64,000 nucleotides of DNA, from assembly GCA_944326815.1 (NCBI GenBank), contig CALVFI010000014.1:248001-312000 (forward strand), read 5' to 3'. The position numbers and the translations under genes were made by a program. This DNA comes from an uncultured Rikenellaceae bacterium. Its GTDB lineage: Bacteria; Bacteroidota; Bacteroidia; Bacteroidales; Rikenellaceae. The notes beneath the pieces are model-generated. The model was not told the DNA's origin. It saw only the letters and a list, made by a program, of their open reading frames with translations, and did not search any database. Shown here piece by piece: positions 54,432 to 64,000 of the stretch. Each line of letters opens with the position of its first letter. Positions within the stretch are counted from its first letter, which is position 1.

Positions 54432-55040
54432 ATGGCAAGATATATAGGTCCAAAGACCAAGATCGCCAGAAAATTCGGCGAAGCTATTTTCGGAGCGGAT
54501 AGAGTTCTTGAGAAGAAGAACTATCCTCCCGGACAGCACGGACTTGCACGCAAACGCAAGAAAGTGTCGGAGTATGGCACGCAGCTCAGCGAGAAACAGA
54601 AAGCGAAATCTACCTACGGTATACTTGAGAAACAGTTCCATCGTACCTTCGAAGAGGCTGCTCGTATGGGCGGTATCACGGGTGAGAACCTGTTGAAACT
54701 GCTGGAGTGCCGTTTGGATAATGTGGTTTATCGTCTGGGCATTGCTCCGACGCGTGCCGCTGCTCGTCAGTTGGTGTCGCATCGCCATATTACGGTAAAC
54801 GGCAATGTGGTTAATATTCCGTCTTACAGTTTGAAGGTTGGTGACGTAGTGTCAGTTCGCGAGAAATCGAAAAGCCTGGAGGTGATCCAAGATTCACTGG
54901 CTGGTGGTCGCAAGAGCCGCTATGCATGGTTGGAGTGGGATCAGGCTTCTCTGTCGGGCAAGTTCCTGCAGAAACCCGAAAGGGAGGATATTCCGGAGAA
55001 TATCAAGGAGCAGCTCATCGTCGAATTGTACTCTAAATAG
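54432..55040 (+). CDS. rpsD: 30S ribosomal protein S4
   Basis: 202 aa. Nucleates 30S body assembly. The N-terminus is the zinc-free form ([20 protein letters not shown]). The S4/RNA-binding domain is [40 protein letters not shown]. Twenty-three bases before rpoA. See the structured gap upstream. Confidence 0.98.
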   Translation: MARYIGPKTKIARKFGEAIFGADRVLEKKNYPPGQHGLARKRKKVSEYGTQLSEKQKAKSTYGILEKQFHRTFEEAARMGGITGENLLKLLECRLDNVVYRLGIAPTRAAARQLVSHRHITVNGNVVNIPSYSLKVGDVVSVREKSKSLEVIQDSLAGGRKSRYAWLEWDQASLSGKFLQKPEREDIPENIKEQLIVELYSK

Positions 55041-55063
55041 TAACTAATCGAGAACAGATAATT

Positions 55064-56056
55064 ATGGCAATATTAGCATTCCAGAAACCTGAAAAGGTTA
55101 TTATGCTCGAATCCACTTCGACGTTCGGAAAGTTCGAATTCCGTCCGTTGGAGCCGGGTTTCGGCATGACTGTCGGAAATGCCTTGCGCCGAATCCTCCT
55201 TTCATCGTTGGAAGGGTATGCGATTACGACCGTTAAGGTTGCCGGAGTCGATCACGAATTTGCCGCCATTCCCGGCGTCATGGAGGGGATGATTGACATT
55301 ATCCTGAACCTCAAGCAAGTGCGCTTTATTCGTACGGTAGAGAACGTAGACAGCGAGAAAGTGACTGTCAACGTGGCCGGACAGAGCGAACTGACCGCCG
55401 GTTACATCTCGAATTTCCTTACGAATTTCAAGGTGCTGAACCCTGATTTAGTGATCTGCCGTCTCACTCCGGAGACGAAAATGCAGATTGATTTGACAAT
55501 CGGCAAGGGGCGCGGTTATGTGCCTGCCGAGGAGAACCGTCCTGCAGATGCAGAATTCGGATTGCTTCCTATCGATTCGATCTTCACGCCGATCAAGAAC
55601 GTAAAGTATTCGATTGAGAACTATCGTGTCGAGCAGAAAACCGACTACGAGAAACTCAACATTGAAATCACGACCGATGGCTCGATCCATCCGAAGGATG
55701 CGCTGAAAGAGGCAGCCAAAATTCTGATTCAGCATTTCATGTTGTTCAGCGATGAGAAGATCACGCTCAATATGGAAGAGGGGAATTCGGCCGAAGAGTT
55801 CGATGAGGATGTACTCCATATGCGCCAGTTGCTTAAAACAAAGTTGTCGGATCAGGATCTGTCGGTTCGGGCACTCAACTGTCTCAAGGCCGCAGAGGTG
55901 GATACGATCGGTGATCTGGTGCGTTTCAATCGCAACGATTTGCTGAAGTTCCGCAATTTCGGTAAGAAGTCGCTGACGGAGTTGGACGATCTGTTGGCTT
56001 CACTCAATCTCCATTTCGGAATGGATGTTTCAATCTACAAACTTGATAAGGATTAA
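55064..56056 (+). CDS. rpoA: RNA polymerase alpha subunit
   Basis: 330 aa. The N-terminal dimerisation domain ([40 protein letters not shown]) nucleates polymerase assembly. After an acidic linker ([17 protein letters not shown]) the C-terminal domain ([38 protein letters not shown]) contacts upstream promoter DNA and activators; the helix-hairpin-helix residues are intact. Three bases before rplQ. Confidence 0.98.
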   Translation: MAILAFQKPEKVIMLESTSTFGKFEFRPLEPGFGMTVGNALRRILLSSLEGYAITTVKVAGVDHEFAAIPGVMEGMIDIILNLKQVRFIRTVENVDSEKVTVNVAGQSELTAGYISNFLTNFKVLNPDLVICRLTPETKMQIDLTIGKGRGYVPAEENRPADAEFGLLPIDSIFTPIKNVKYSIENYRVEQKTDYEKLNIEITTDGSIHPKDALKEAAKILIQHFMLFSDEKITLNMEEGNSAEEFDEDVLHMRQLLKTKLSDQDLSVRALNCLKAAEVDTIGDLVRFNRNDLLKFRNFGKKSLTELDDLLASLNLHFGMDVSIYKLDKD

Positions 56057-56059
56057 TTT

Positions 56060-56683
56060 ATGAGACACAATAAGAATTTTAACCACCTTGGCCGGCAAAG
56101 CGCACACCGTAAGGCTTTGATGGCAAACATGGCGACTTCTCTCATCCTTCATAAGAGAATCAACACTACGCTTGCCAAGGCAAAGGCTCTTAAAATGTAT
56201 GTGGAGCCGCTGATCACCAAGTCGAAAGAGGATTCCACTCATTCGCGTCGTGTAGTTTTCAGCTACCTGAAGGATAAAAATGCAGTGACGGAACTGTTCC
56301 GTACGGTTGCTCCTAAGGTGGGAGACCGTCCGGGCGGTTATACACGTATTCTCAAAACGGGATTCCGTCTGGGGGATGCTGCCGATACCTGCTTTATTGA
56401 ATTGGTAGACTTTAATGAAACCTATGGTAAAGAGGTTGCAGCTGCTGCAAAACCGAAGACTCGTCGTAGTCGTGGTGGAGCTAAAAAGGAGGCTGCGGTA
56501 GCTGATGCAGCCGCTGAAACTGCAGAAGGTGTTGTTGCTGAGGGCGGTGAGGTTTCAGAAGAAGCTTCTGTTAAGGCAAAAGCTCCTGCTAAGAAGGTTG
56601 TAGCTAAACCGGCTGTTAAGCCTGTGGCCAAGACTTCTGGTGCAAAGGTTGTAGCTAAAAAGACTGGTGCGAAGAAGGCTTAA
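56060..56683 (+). CDS. rplQ: 50S ribosomal protein L17 with long Ala/Lys tail
   Basis: 207 aa, of which the first 123 are the normal L17 fold ([60 protein letters not shown]). From about 124 a low-complexity tail follows: an acidic Ala/Glu/Val stretch (150-172), then a basic part with repeated KVVAK-like units ([27 protein letters not shown]). It resembles histone-H1-type tails in composition and is probably disordered. Its role is unknown. Last gene of the ribosomal run. Confidence 0.97.
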   Translation: MRHNKNFNHLGRQSAHRKALMANMATSLILHKRINTTLAKAKALKMYVEPLITKSKEDSTHSRRVVFSYLKDKNAVTELFRTVAPKVGDRPGGYTRILKTGFRLGDAADTCFIELVDFNETYGKEVAAAAKPKTRRSRGGAKKEAAVADAAAETAEGVVAEGGEVSEEASVKAKAPAKKVVAKPAVKPVAKTSGAKVVAKKTGAKKA

Positions 56684-56720
56684 TGTTTCGGTAGGGATTT
56701 TTTGAATAGAAATTCATACT

Positions 56721-56768
56721 TGATAAAAAGCGAAGCGCTGAAAATTTTCAGCGCTTCGCTTTTTATCA
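56721..56768. terminator. perfect 48-bp palindromic terminator
   Basis: Bases 56721-56744 and 56745-56768 are exact reverse complements (24 bp, no spacer; A/T centre AAAATTTT). Stem core GCGAAGCGCTG, flanked by an A-run and T-run. It can terminate both the rplQ transcript and the opposing hydrolase gene. Confidence 0.93.
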
Positions 56769-56788
56769 AATAGAACATTCTTCCCATG

Positions 56789-57877
56789 CTATTTGACTGA
56801 GAGCGTTTGAATCGGTTGTTGAAGTACGGGATCCAATGGCTCGTTTCGATATTTGACTCGACCGAAGTCTATGGACCGCAGGTCAATCTTGCGAATGGTA
56901 CTATTGTACATGGTCCGATAATAAACAGTAAGATTGGTCATGTCGATGGCGGAAGTCCATTGGGTTGCACTTGGAATATCGACAGGAGTTTGCCCTCGAG
57001 ACATCTCTATGCCGATCGGAATGTCGAAATTATTCAGAATCTGGAAACACTGCAGAATGGTCTCTTGAGCATTCTTTTTTTGAGGCGCCGTTGCCTGATA
57101 GAATGCGGCCCGTACGAATCGAGAGGGCGGGGTGACATCTCCCGGAATGCCCAGAAATCCGCTTCCTGCACCAAATGCCGATAGAGTTACGGCTTCGAGT
57201 TGCTGTGCTGGTGCTGATCCGGGAAAAAGATTAACATAGTTGTTTAGATTGGTGATTTGCCAATCAAAACTCGGAGAATTTGTCAATACCCCAAGTTTGT
57301 CTTCGTAAAAGATTGGTTTTTGATCAATGATCTCAAGAACAATCTGACGGCCCGAGGGATCGGAGAAACGCCAATGTACCGTGGAGGCTCTCGGGTCGAT
57401 CGAGATGACATGGACGCTTTTAACGGCCTCTATGACGTCGTCTACCGTTCGGCAACTGCCCAATATCCATGCGACTAATTGCAAATCAGCGATACTGTTC
57501 TTCTTTTGGGCAACGTCGAAAGTCTCGTATTGCCCATAGTTCGGGAAATAGAACAAACCGGCAGCCAGCCCGGCTTCATTCAACCCCTCGGCGACAAATT
57601 CCTCACGTTCGACCGCCATCCCGACATATCCGTAACGGGCCGTATAGGTCATGCCGTCGACTCCCTGAGGGGTGAAAGATTGTTGCGTATATCCGCGAGG
57701 GACTACTACATAACTGCTGTTCAGGAAACTTCCTCCCCATTCGATAGTACGGGCTACGATGCGGGAACTGTCGCCGGCCGTCATTGTGATTCCTGTGCAG
57801 GCCTTCACGTGCGATGGCTGGAAAATGAAAATCCCGAAGGAGAGGAGGATGATTGCGGGAATAAGTTGTTTTTTCAT
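56789..57877 (-). CDS. secreted choloylglycine hydrolase / linear amide hydrolase family protein
   Basis: A 362-aa N-terminal-nucleophile hydrolase (bile salt hydrolase / penicillin V acylase family). The signal peptide (MKKQLIPAIILLSFGIFIFQ...VKA) would be cut directly before C27 (CTGITM), exposing the catalytic Cys as the N-terminal residue. Other active-site candidates are the R and E of VARTIEWGGSF, N in GLNEAGLAAGLFYF, N in LTNSPSFDWQITNLN and R in PPSRFVRAAFYQ. The family site usually reads RTMD or RTME. Likely periplasmic. The substrate could be conjugated bile acids, N-acyl homoserine lactones or penicillin V; sequence alone does not decide. Monocistronic, a weak TACATTTA box upstream (57894-57901). 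Confidence 0.87.
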   Translation of the reverse strand: MKKQLIPAIILLSFGIFIFQPSHVKACTGITMTAGDSSRIVARTIEWGGSFLNSSYVVVPRGYTQQSFTPQGVDGMTYTARYGYVGMAVEREEFVAEGLNEAGLAAGLFYFPNYGQYETFDVAQKKNSIADLQLVAWILGSCRTVDDVIEAVKSVHVISIDPRASTVHWRFSDPSGRQIVLEIIDQKPIFYEDKLGVLTNSPSFDWQITNLNNYVNLFPGSAPAQQLEAVTLSAFGAGSGFLGIPGDVTPPSRFVRAAFYQATAPQKKNAQETILQCFQILNNFDIPIGIEMSRGQTPVDIPSATQWTSAIDMTNLTVYYRTMYNSTIRKIDLRSIDFGRVKYRNEPLDPVLQQPIQTLSVK

Positions 57878-59525
<1,648 letters not shown>

Positions 59526-59547
59526 TTCCGTATAGTTCGGGATGAAG

Positions 59548-59577
59548 GAGGGAGCCGAGAGGTTCCCTCTTTTTTTT
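59548..59577 (+). terminator. intrinsic terminator of eno
   Basis: GAGGGAGCC (59548-59556) pairs with GGTTCCCTC (59561-59569, one G-U pair), loop of four bases, followed by a run of eight T. Confidence 0.92.
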
Positions 59578-59641
59578 GATATTGGCAATGGAATGAGGAT
59601 GCCATAAATGCCGGATTTTTCGAAATTCGGCGGCTTTTTTG

Positions 59642-59649
59642 TATCTTCG
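59642..59649 (+). promoter_or_regulatory. predicted -7 box of the radical SAM gene
   Basis: TATCTTCG, one mismatch from TAnnTTTG (same TTCG variant as before the GH2 gene at 25398). TTTT lies 21 bases upstream. The ATG is 21 bases downstream at 59670. Confidence 0.4.
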
Positions 59650-59669
59650 TGCAGAAAAAAGAATTAGAT

Positions 59670-60446
59670 ATGAGCACATCGCTGTATCACGATATTATCT
59701 TCGGACCGGTGCACAGTCGCCGACTCGGATTGTCGTTGGGAGTGAATCTCCTGCCGTTGGAGAACAAATTGTGTAGCTTCGATTGTATCTATTGCGAGTG
59801 TGGCTGGACGGAGCGGGGCGCGAGACCGTGTTTCAACCGTCGGGAGGATGTGCGTCGTCTGTTGGAGGAGAAGTTGCGTGAGATGGCAGCTGCCGGAACC
59901 CCGCCTGATGTGATTACCTTTGCAGGGAATGGCGAACCTACGTTACATCCGGAGTTTCCGGAAATTATTGAGGATACGATTGCTTTGCGTAATGAAATCT
60001 GCCCGACCACGAAGGTGTCGGTGTTGAGCAACGCGACGATGATCGGGCGTGAAGGTATTCGCGAAGCTCTGTTGCGTGTGGACAATAATATTCTGAAACT
60101 CGACTCGGCTTTCGACGAAACGGTCCGTTTGATCGACCACCCTCAAAACCCGGATTATACGGTTGCCCGGATCGTGGAGCATATGAAGATGTTCGGTGGT
60201 CGGATGATCCTGCAGACGATGTTCCTGCGGGGGATTTTTCAAGGAAAGGTGGTAGATAATACCACGGAGAGGGAGGTCGAGGCATGGCTGGAGCGGGTCA
60301 GGGAGATTGCTCCTCGGCAGGTGATGGTCTATACGATTGCTCGCGATACACCGGCTCCTGATTTGGAGAAGGTCTCCGTAGAGGAACTGAAACAAATTGC
60401 TGCTCGAGTGGAAGCATTGGGTATTCCGTGTTCGGTGGCAGGATAG
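59670..60446 (+). CDS. radical SAM protein (COG0731-like)
   Basis: A 258-aa radical SAM enzyme with C35-x3-C39-x2-C42 (KLCSFDCIYCECGW), which holds the [4Fe-4S] cluster that cleaves SAM. The GNGEPTLHPEFPEII segment matches the SAM-binding GGE-type motif, and the protein ends without an extra cluster domain. The start PVHSRRLGLSLGVNLLP is typical of small proteins grouped with tRNA-wybutosine-like oxidoreductases, but the bacterial members have no proven reaction. Start at 59670 (MSTSLYHDII). Ten bases before prfB; they may share a transcript. Confidence 0.85.
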   Translation: MSTSLYHDIIFGPVHSRRLGLSLGVNLLPLENKLCSFDCIYCECGWTERGARPCFNRREDVRRLLEEKLREMAAAGTPPDVITFAGNGEPTLHPEFPEIIEDTIALRNEICPTTKVSVLSNATMIGREGIREALLRVDNNILKLDSAFDETVRLIDHPQNPDYTVARIVEHMKMFGGRMILQTMFLRGIFQGKVVDNTTEREVEAWLERVREIAPRQVMVYTIARDTPAPDLEKVSVEELKQIAARVEALGIPCSVAG

Positions 60447-60455
60447 TAAAGAGGT

Positions 60456-61571
60456 ATGATATCGAGTGAACAGATCAAAGAGTTGGCGGAGCGTGCACAG
60501 GCGCTCTATCTCCATTTGCATATTGAAGACCGTCGGTTAGAGTTGGACGAGGAGGAACAGAAAACTCAGGCTCCCGATTTTTGGGATGATCCGGCCAAAG
60601 CCCAGGCGCAACTGAAGGTGGTCGCATCGGTCAAGAGTTGGATCGATGCTTATGATGAGGTGCGTTCGCTGGTCGACGATTTGGAACTGATGCCCGATTT
60701 CGTCAAGGAAGGCATCGCTTCGGAACAGGAACTCGAGGAGCATTACGAACGGACTCTTGCCAAAATCGGAGAACTGGAGATGCGCAATATGTTGCGTGGC
60801 CCGGAGGATAAGTTGGGTGCCATTATGGATATCAATTCCGGGGCTGGAGGTACCGAGAGTCTCGATTGGGCCTCCATGTTGCTGCGTATGTATACCCGTT
60901 GGGGAGAGCGAAACGGCTACAAAGTGCGCATCATCGATCTGCAGCCGGGCGAAGAGGTGGGCGTAAAGTCTGCTACCCTTGAATTCGAGGGGGAATATGC
61001 TTACGGATTTCTGAAGAGCGAAAATGGTGTACACCGTATGGTGCGGCTTTCGCCTTTTAATGCCAACAACAAGCGTCAGACTACTTTCGCTTCGGTATTC
61101 GTTTCGCCGGCGGTGGATGATACGATCGAAATTGTGGTGAATCCTGCAGATATCGAATGGGATACCTATCGCAGCAGCGGTGCTGGCGGCCAGAATGTAA
61201 ACAAGGTCGAAACGGGTGTTCGGCTGCGCTATCACCATGTCGATCCTCAGACGGGTGAGGTGACCGATTTTCTGATCGAGAATACCGAGACACGTTCGCA
61301 GGGGATGAACCGTGAAAATGCTATGCGGATTCTCCGGTCGAAACTTTACCAGAAAGAGTTGGAAAAACGGCAAGCGACGCAGCAGGCGCTCGAGGCAACC
61401 AAGAAAAAGATCGAATGGGGCTCGCAGATCCGCTCTTATGTGTTCGATGATCGTCGCGTGAAGGACCATCGGACGGGGTATCAGACCTCGAATGTGGAGG
61501 CGGTCATGGACGGTGATATCGATGATTTTATCAAATCCTATCTGATGGAGTTCGGCGCGGCCGACGTTTAA
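60456..61571 (+). CDS. prfB: peptide chain release factor 2, without programmed frameshift
   Basis: A 371-aa class I release factor for UAA/UGA. The stop-reading tripeptide is SPF in VRLSPFNANNKRQTT, and the catalytic G244-G245-Q246 lies in SSGAGGQNVNKVETGVRL. The N-terminal coiled region reads straight through in one frame (ALYLHLHIEDRRLELDEEEQ); the in-frame UGA and slippery CUU that many prfB genes use for autoregulatory +1 frameshifting are absent. Length and start (MISSEQIKELAERAQ) are otherwise normal. Confidence 0.95.
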   Translation: MISSEQIKELAERAQALYLHLHIEDRRLELDEEEQKTQAPDFWDDPAKAQAQLKVVASVKSWIDAYDEVRSLVDDLELMPDFVKEGIASEQELEEHYERTLAKIGELEMRNMLRGPEDKLGAIMDINSGAGGTESLDWASMLLRMYTRWGERNGYKVRIIDLQPGEEVGVKSATLEFEGEYAYGFLKSENGVHRMVRLSPFNANNKRQTTFASVFVSPAVDDTIEIVVNPADIEWDTYRSSGAGGQNVNKVETGVRLRYHHVDPQTGEVTDFLIENTETRSQGMNRENAMRILRSKLYQKELEKRQATQQALEATKKKIEWGSQIRSYVFDDRRVKDHRTGYQTSNVEAVMDGDIDDFIKSYLMEFGAADV

Positions 61572-61624
61572 TCTTTTTATGGCATTAAAAATGCACGCTA
61601 TATTCTTCCCTATGGAGTGGAAGA

Positions 61625-62155
61625 ATGAAAACATGGTACCTATATTTTATGTTGCTGTTTTGTGCAACGTCTTCTCTGTTTGCCGATGATCGTAAGGAGG
61701 TTGACCGGACTACGGTGAATTGCGTCGATTATGGGAAATGGCTTGGGAAATGGTATGAGATTGCCCGATTCGATAATCCTCGTGAGCGTGACCTGGTTGC
61801 TGTGACTGCTACCTATTCGTTGGCACCAGATGGCGTTTTGCGAATTTATCACGAAGGGTTTGTGGGCAGTCGTGACGGGAAATGCCGTAGTGTAGAGGGG
61901 AAAGCGAAAGTGGCGGATGTTGCAACGGGACATGTCCGGGTTTCGTATATGTGGGTCTTTTCGATGGATTACTATATTCTCGAACTTGATACGGAGACCT
62001 ATGGCTATGCGCTGATTGTGGGTTCGGAGCCCGATGAGTTATGGATCATGAGCCGAACTCCGCGTATGCCACTGCCCGTTCTGAATCGGTTGTTACGACG
62101 TATGACAGAACGAGGATTCGATGTGCGGCAATTAATCTATGTGGATCAGAGATAA
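61625..62155 (+). CDS. lipocalin-family secreted protein (Blc-like)
   Basis: 176 aa. Signal peptide (MKTWYLYFMLLFCATSSLFA), then a single lipocalin barrel. The family G-x-W motif is KWLGKWYEIARFDNPRERDL, followed by AVTATYSLAPDGVLRIYHEG and the C-terminal YYILELDTETYGYALIVGSE. These resemble bacterial lipocalin Blc, which binds fatty acids or lysophospholipids. No lipobox is seen, so the protein is probably soluble in the periplasm. Ligand not known. Confidence 0.88.
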   Translation: MKTWYLYFMLLFCATSSLFADDRKEVDRTTVNCVDYGKWLGKWYEIARFDNPRERDLVAVTATYSLAPDGVLRIYHEGFVGSRDGKCRSVEGKAKVADVATGHVRVSYMWVFSMDYYILELDTETYGYALIVGSEPDELWIMSRTPRMPLPVLNRLLRRMTERGFDVRQLIYVDQR

Positions 62156-62165
62156 ACGAAAGATT

Positions 62166-62702
62166 TCATAGCGATAAATTGCCGCTCTGATGCTCTTCCA
62201 GATAACGGCGATTTGCTTCTACAACATCGGCGATCAACTGATCTGCCTCGCGGCAGGAGATTAGGTATTTTTGTTCGTAGATGTCTTCGATTTCGACCAG
62301 ATGGTCCCACTCGGTTGCATATATCTTGATAATCTCCCATTTGCTGAAGTTCAGATAATAACCGTAATATCCGAAAAAACCGTAGCTGCCGAGTAATGGA
62401 AAGAGGTATTTGAACTCTTTGCGGTCGACTTTCCGAACCAGATTTATGTCTCCGATGTGAATACGGGTCAGTTCCAGAACACAGTGAATATCGAGCGACT
62501 GATCGTTCAGTTCTACGAATCGAGGAATGGAAAGAATGTAGAGGGCCAACACGGCGATTGCCAGCGTGAAGAACCATGCCGGTAGGTAACTGCCTGTGCC
62601 GAAGAGGATGAATGCCGCGAAAATCAGTATGATGATTGTGATAATTGCGGCGGTTATGCGTCGGCTGCGTTTGTCGAAATGGTATGCGAATCTTTTTTCC
62701 AT
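62166..62702 (-). CDS. membrane protein with PH-like domain
   Basis: 178 aa. Two N-terminal membrane segments (about 16-36, TAAIITIIILIFAAFILFGT; about 41-60, AWFFTLAIAVLALYILSIP) form a hairpin. A cytosolic bacterial-PH-like domain follows, with the conserved RIHIGDINLVRKVDRKEFKY, GSYGFFGYYGYYLNFSKWE and EIEDIYEQKYLISCREADQL. Proteins of this layout are common in Bacteroidetes and have no known role. Its 5' end overlaps ispD by 49 bases in a different frame, suggesting translational coupling. Confidence 0.75.
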   Translation of the reverse strand: MEKRFAYHFDKRSRRITAAIITIIILIFAAFILFGTGSYLPAWFFTLAIAVLALYILSIPRFVELNDQSLDIHCVLELTRIHIGDINLVRKVDRKEFKYLFPLLGSYGFFGYYGYYLNFSKWEIIKIYATEWDHLVEIEDIYEQKYLISCREADQLIADVVEANRRYLEEHQSGNLSL

Positions 62703-63394
62703 AGCAATAATGCCTCAGCAAGGACGAGGTCGGTAGGGGTTGTGATTTTCAAGTTGTGGCGTTCCCCTTCGCAAAGGGTGATGTGGTGTCCCAGACGTTC
62801 CACAACGGAAGCGTCATCCGTGAAGGCAGGATCATACGGAGTATCGTATGCCTGTTTTAATAGCTCATATCGAAATGCCTGGGGAGTTTGGACGGCTCGC
62901 AAGCGGTTGCGGTCGAATGGTTCTGACTTTACGGAGAAAATAGGTTCGGAACTTTCTATTTTGGTTACGATTCGGAAGGAATCGACCGGTTCGGTAACGG
63001 GGATTGCTGTATCGAATTGTTGGGCAGTGTGTATCGTGCGGTGGATCAAATTCTTTGAGACCAGAGGTCGTACGCCGTCGTGAATGAGTACCATGTCGCA
63101 GGGGGTGAGCATATCGAGAGCGTTTCGAACCGATGCGAAGCGTGTATCCCCTCCCGGGGCGACGCGATGAGTCCCCTCCATTTTGTACTGACGGACAATC
63201 TCCTGCCAGCGACCGAACTCCTCCTCGGGTAATGTGACGATAATTTCTGCCTGGGGGAGCGTTTGGATGAAGCGCTCCAGTGTATGGATCAATATGGGTT
63301 TTCCACCCAACGGCAGAAATTGCTTGGGTATCTGCCCTCCCATGCGGGAACCCCGGCCTCCGGCCACGATAATCACTGCGATGTTTTCCGTCAT
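62654..63394 (-). CDS. ispD: 2-C-methyl-D-erythritol 4-phosphate cytidylyltransferase
   Basis: A 246-aa enzyme of the MEP isoprenoid pathway that joins CTP to methylerythritol phosphate. Signature: IIVAGGRGSRMGGQIPKQFL (CTP loop), LIHDGVRPLVS, PVDSFRIV, RAVQTPQAF and AFTDDASVVE. Start at 63394 (MTENIAVIIVAGG) is preferred; an in-frame ATG at 63430 is possible. A TACTTTTG -7 box lies upstream. No other MEP gene is in the window. Confidence 0.95.
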   Translation of the reverse strand: MTENIAVIIVAGGRGSRMGGQIPKQFLPLGGKPILIHTLERFIQTLPQAEIIVTLPEEEFGRWQEIVRQYKMEGTHRVAPGGDTRFASVRNALDMLTPCDMVLIHDGVRPLVSKNLIHRTIHTAQQFDTAIPVTEPVDSFRIVTKIESSEPIFSVKSEPFDRNRLRAVQTPQAFRYELLKQAYDTPYDPAFTDDASVVERLGHHITLCEGERHNLKITTPTDLVLAEALLLWKKDSHTISTNAADA

Positions 63395-63456
63395 ACTTTT
63401 TCGTTGATCTGTTGTCTGATCTTGCATCACCCTCTGCCGGCGTGCGATGTGGTACT

Positions 63457-63464
63457 CAAAAGTA
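63457..63464 (-). promoter_or_regulatory. ispD: predicted -7 box of ispD
   Basis: The complement is TACTTTTG, an exact match. The start site would be about 20 bases before the ATG at 63430 or 57 before 63394. No clear -33 box. Confidence 0.4.
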
Positions 63465-63517
63465 ACGGTTTTTTTGATTTTTTCGCCTGTCTGCGGGCAT
63501 TTATTTAAAGACAGATA

Positions 63518-63545
63518 ATGCGCTTTTTTGCGAAAAAAAGTGCAT
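63518..63545. terminator. A/T-run hairpin upstream of ispD
   Basis: ATGCGCTTTTTT pairs with AAAAAAGTGCAT around a four-base GCGA loop (12 bp with one G-U). It lies between the M23 peptidase gene and the ispD promoter, so it may insulate the two. Confidence 0.4.
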
Positions 63546-63582
63546 GCACGGGAGGAATTGGCTATTTTCGGGATCTCTCTCG

Positions 63583-63610
63583 TCGAGTGGTTCAGCTATG
63601 AACCACTCGA
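63583..63610 (-). terminator. 12-bp hairpin at the end of the M23 peptidase gene
   Basis: TCGAGTGGTTCA (63583-63594) and TGAACCACTCGA (63599-63610) pair around a GCTA loop. The stem covers the last codons and stop codon of the peptidase gene. No T-run follows on the minus strand, so it may stabilise the mRNA end more than terminate. Confidence 0.45.
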
Positions 63611-64000
63611 TGCATTTTGGGTTGAGGTGTCGGACTCCATATCGGGCAATGCGACATCTGATACAACCACCGAGTCGAGTTGAGTGATCTTCAGTGCGTC
63701 GTCGAGATCGCCTTTCAATTCGGCCAGGATGCGGGCCTTGACGAATTCGAATGCCTTCCGATTCTCCGGAGAGATGGGTTCTACCGGATCGGCGACCACT
63801 TTAAGGGGATCAACCGGCTTTCCATTGACCCAAAGCCGGAAATCGAGGTGCGGCCCTGTAGCGGTCCCGGTCATACCCACATAACCGATCAGGTCGCCTT
63901 GGTTGACTCGCTTGCCTTGTACGATGCCTTTGGCGTAACTGCGCAGGTGAAGGTAGCCCGAGGTGAGTTTCGAGTTGTGTTTGATCTTTAACATATTGCC
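63596..64000 (-). CDS. M23-family peptidase, C-terminal part
   Basis: Last 134 residues of a LytM/M23 (lysostaphin-type) protein; the frame is open to the right edge (...GNMLKIKHNSKLTSGYLHL). Visible are the H of GYLHLRSYAKGI, RVNQGDLIGYVGMTGTATG and GPHLDFRLWVNGKPVDPL. The canonical active enzymes read GPHLHFEL; here the second H is D, as in other members of this branch. After the domain a charged tail (EFVKARILAELKGDLDDALK) and a Ser/Thr-rich end follow. Likely envelope-localised and involved in peptidoglycan hydrolysis or its regulation; activity is uncertain because of the D substitution and the missing N-terminus. Confidence 0.82.
   Translation of the reverse strand, partial: GNMLKIKHNSKLTSGYLHLRSYAKGIVQGKRVNQGDLIGYVGMTGTATGPHLDFRLWVNGKPVDPLKVVADPVEPISPENRKAFEFVKARILAELKGDLDDALKITQLDSVVVSDVALPDMESDTSTQNASSGS

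Overview
The window looks like chromosomal core sequence from an anaerobic, gut-type member of the Bacteroidales, most likely close to Rikenellaceae/Alistipes (inference from gene content and moderate GC). Several things point there. Promoters fit the Bacteroidetes pattern (TTTG about 20-22 bases before TAnnTTTG) rather than the E. coli -35/-10 pattern. There is a three-gene b558-type fumarate reductase, a eukaryote-like glycogen synthase fused to a glucan phosphorylase, secreted GH2 glycosidases and a secreted choloylglycine-hydrolase-type enzyme. I saw no tRNA, rRNA, CRISPR array, insertion sequence, phage or defence gene.

Layout. 1-4.9 kb (minus strand): a CorA-type transporter cut by the left edge, a doubtful small ORF, a MazG-like protein, a class III aminotransferase, and the overlapping cvpA-rsgA-trmH run. 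5-7.8 kb: a secreted GH2-fold protein that seems to lack both catalytic glutamates, then 5-formyl-THF cyclo-ligase. 7.9-11.4 kb: frdCAB. 11.5-14.2 kb (minus): a LUD-domain protein, a small hypothetical and PEP carboxykinase. Fumarate reductase and PEP carboxykinase next to each other fit a succinate-producing fermenter. 14.5-24.7 kb: hemW, then an alpha-glucan cluster made of the GT3-GT35 fusion (+) facing a debranching enzyme / GT4 / GH57 operon (-). 24.7-25.4 kb is a 692-bp AT-rich intergenic region with a C9 tract and inverted repeats. 25.4-37.4 kb: a second secreted GH2 enzyme with its catalytic residues, a thioredoxin-fold lipoprotein with SxxS in place of CxxC, lpxH, thyA-folA, a nitroreductase, a HAD phosphatase, rdgB, recO and leuS.

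37.5-56.7 kb: an internally duplicated hypothetical protein, then one long run of translation genes (rpsL-rpsG-fusA, S10, spc with map-infA-rpmJ, and alpha), closed by a perfect 48-bp palindrome. The run has two unusual gaps: a 77-nt hairpin followed by a new promoter between rpsN and rpsH, and a structured 130-nt gap between rpsK and rpsD. 56.8-64 kb: choloylglycine hydrolase family enzyme, eno, a radical SAM protein, prfB, a lipocalin, a PH-like membrane protein overlapping ispD, and the end of an M23 peptidase cut by the right edge.

I found no new multigene system. The best leads are the two apparently catalytically dead proteins (GH2 at 4988, thioredoxin-like at 28499), the spc-operon hairpin, and the duplicated hypothetical at 37467. 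All comparisons with families come from memory of motifs; no searches were run.
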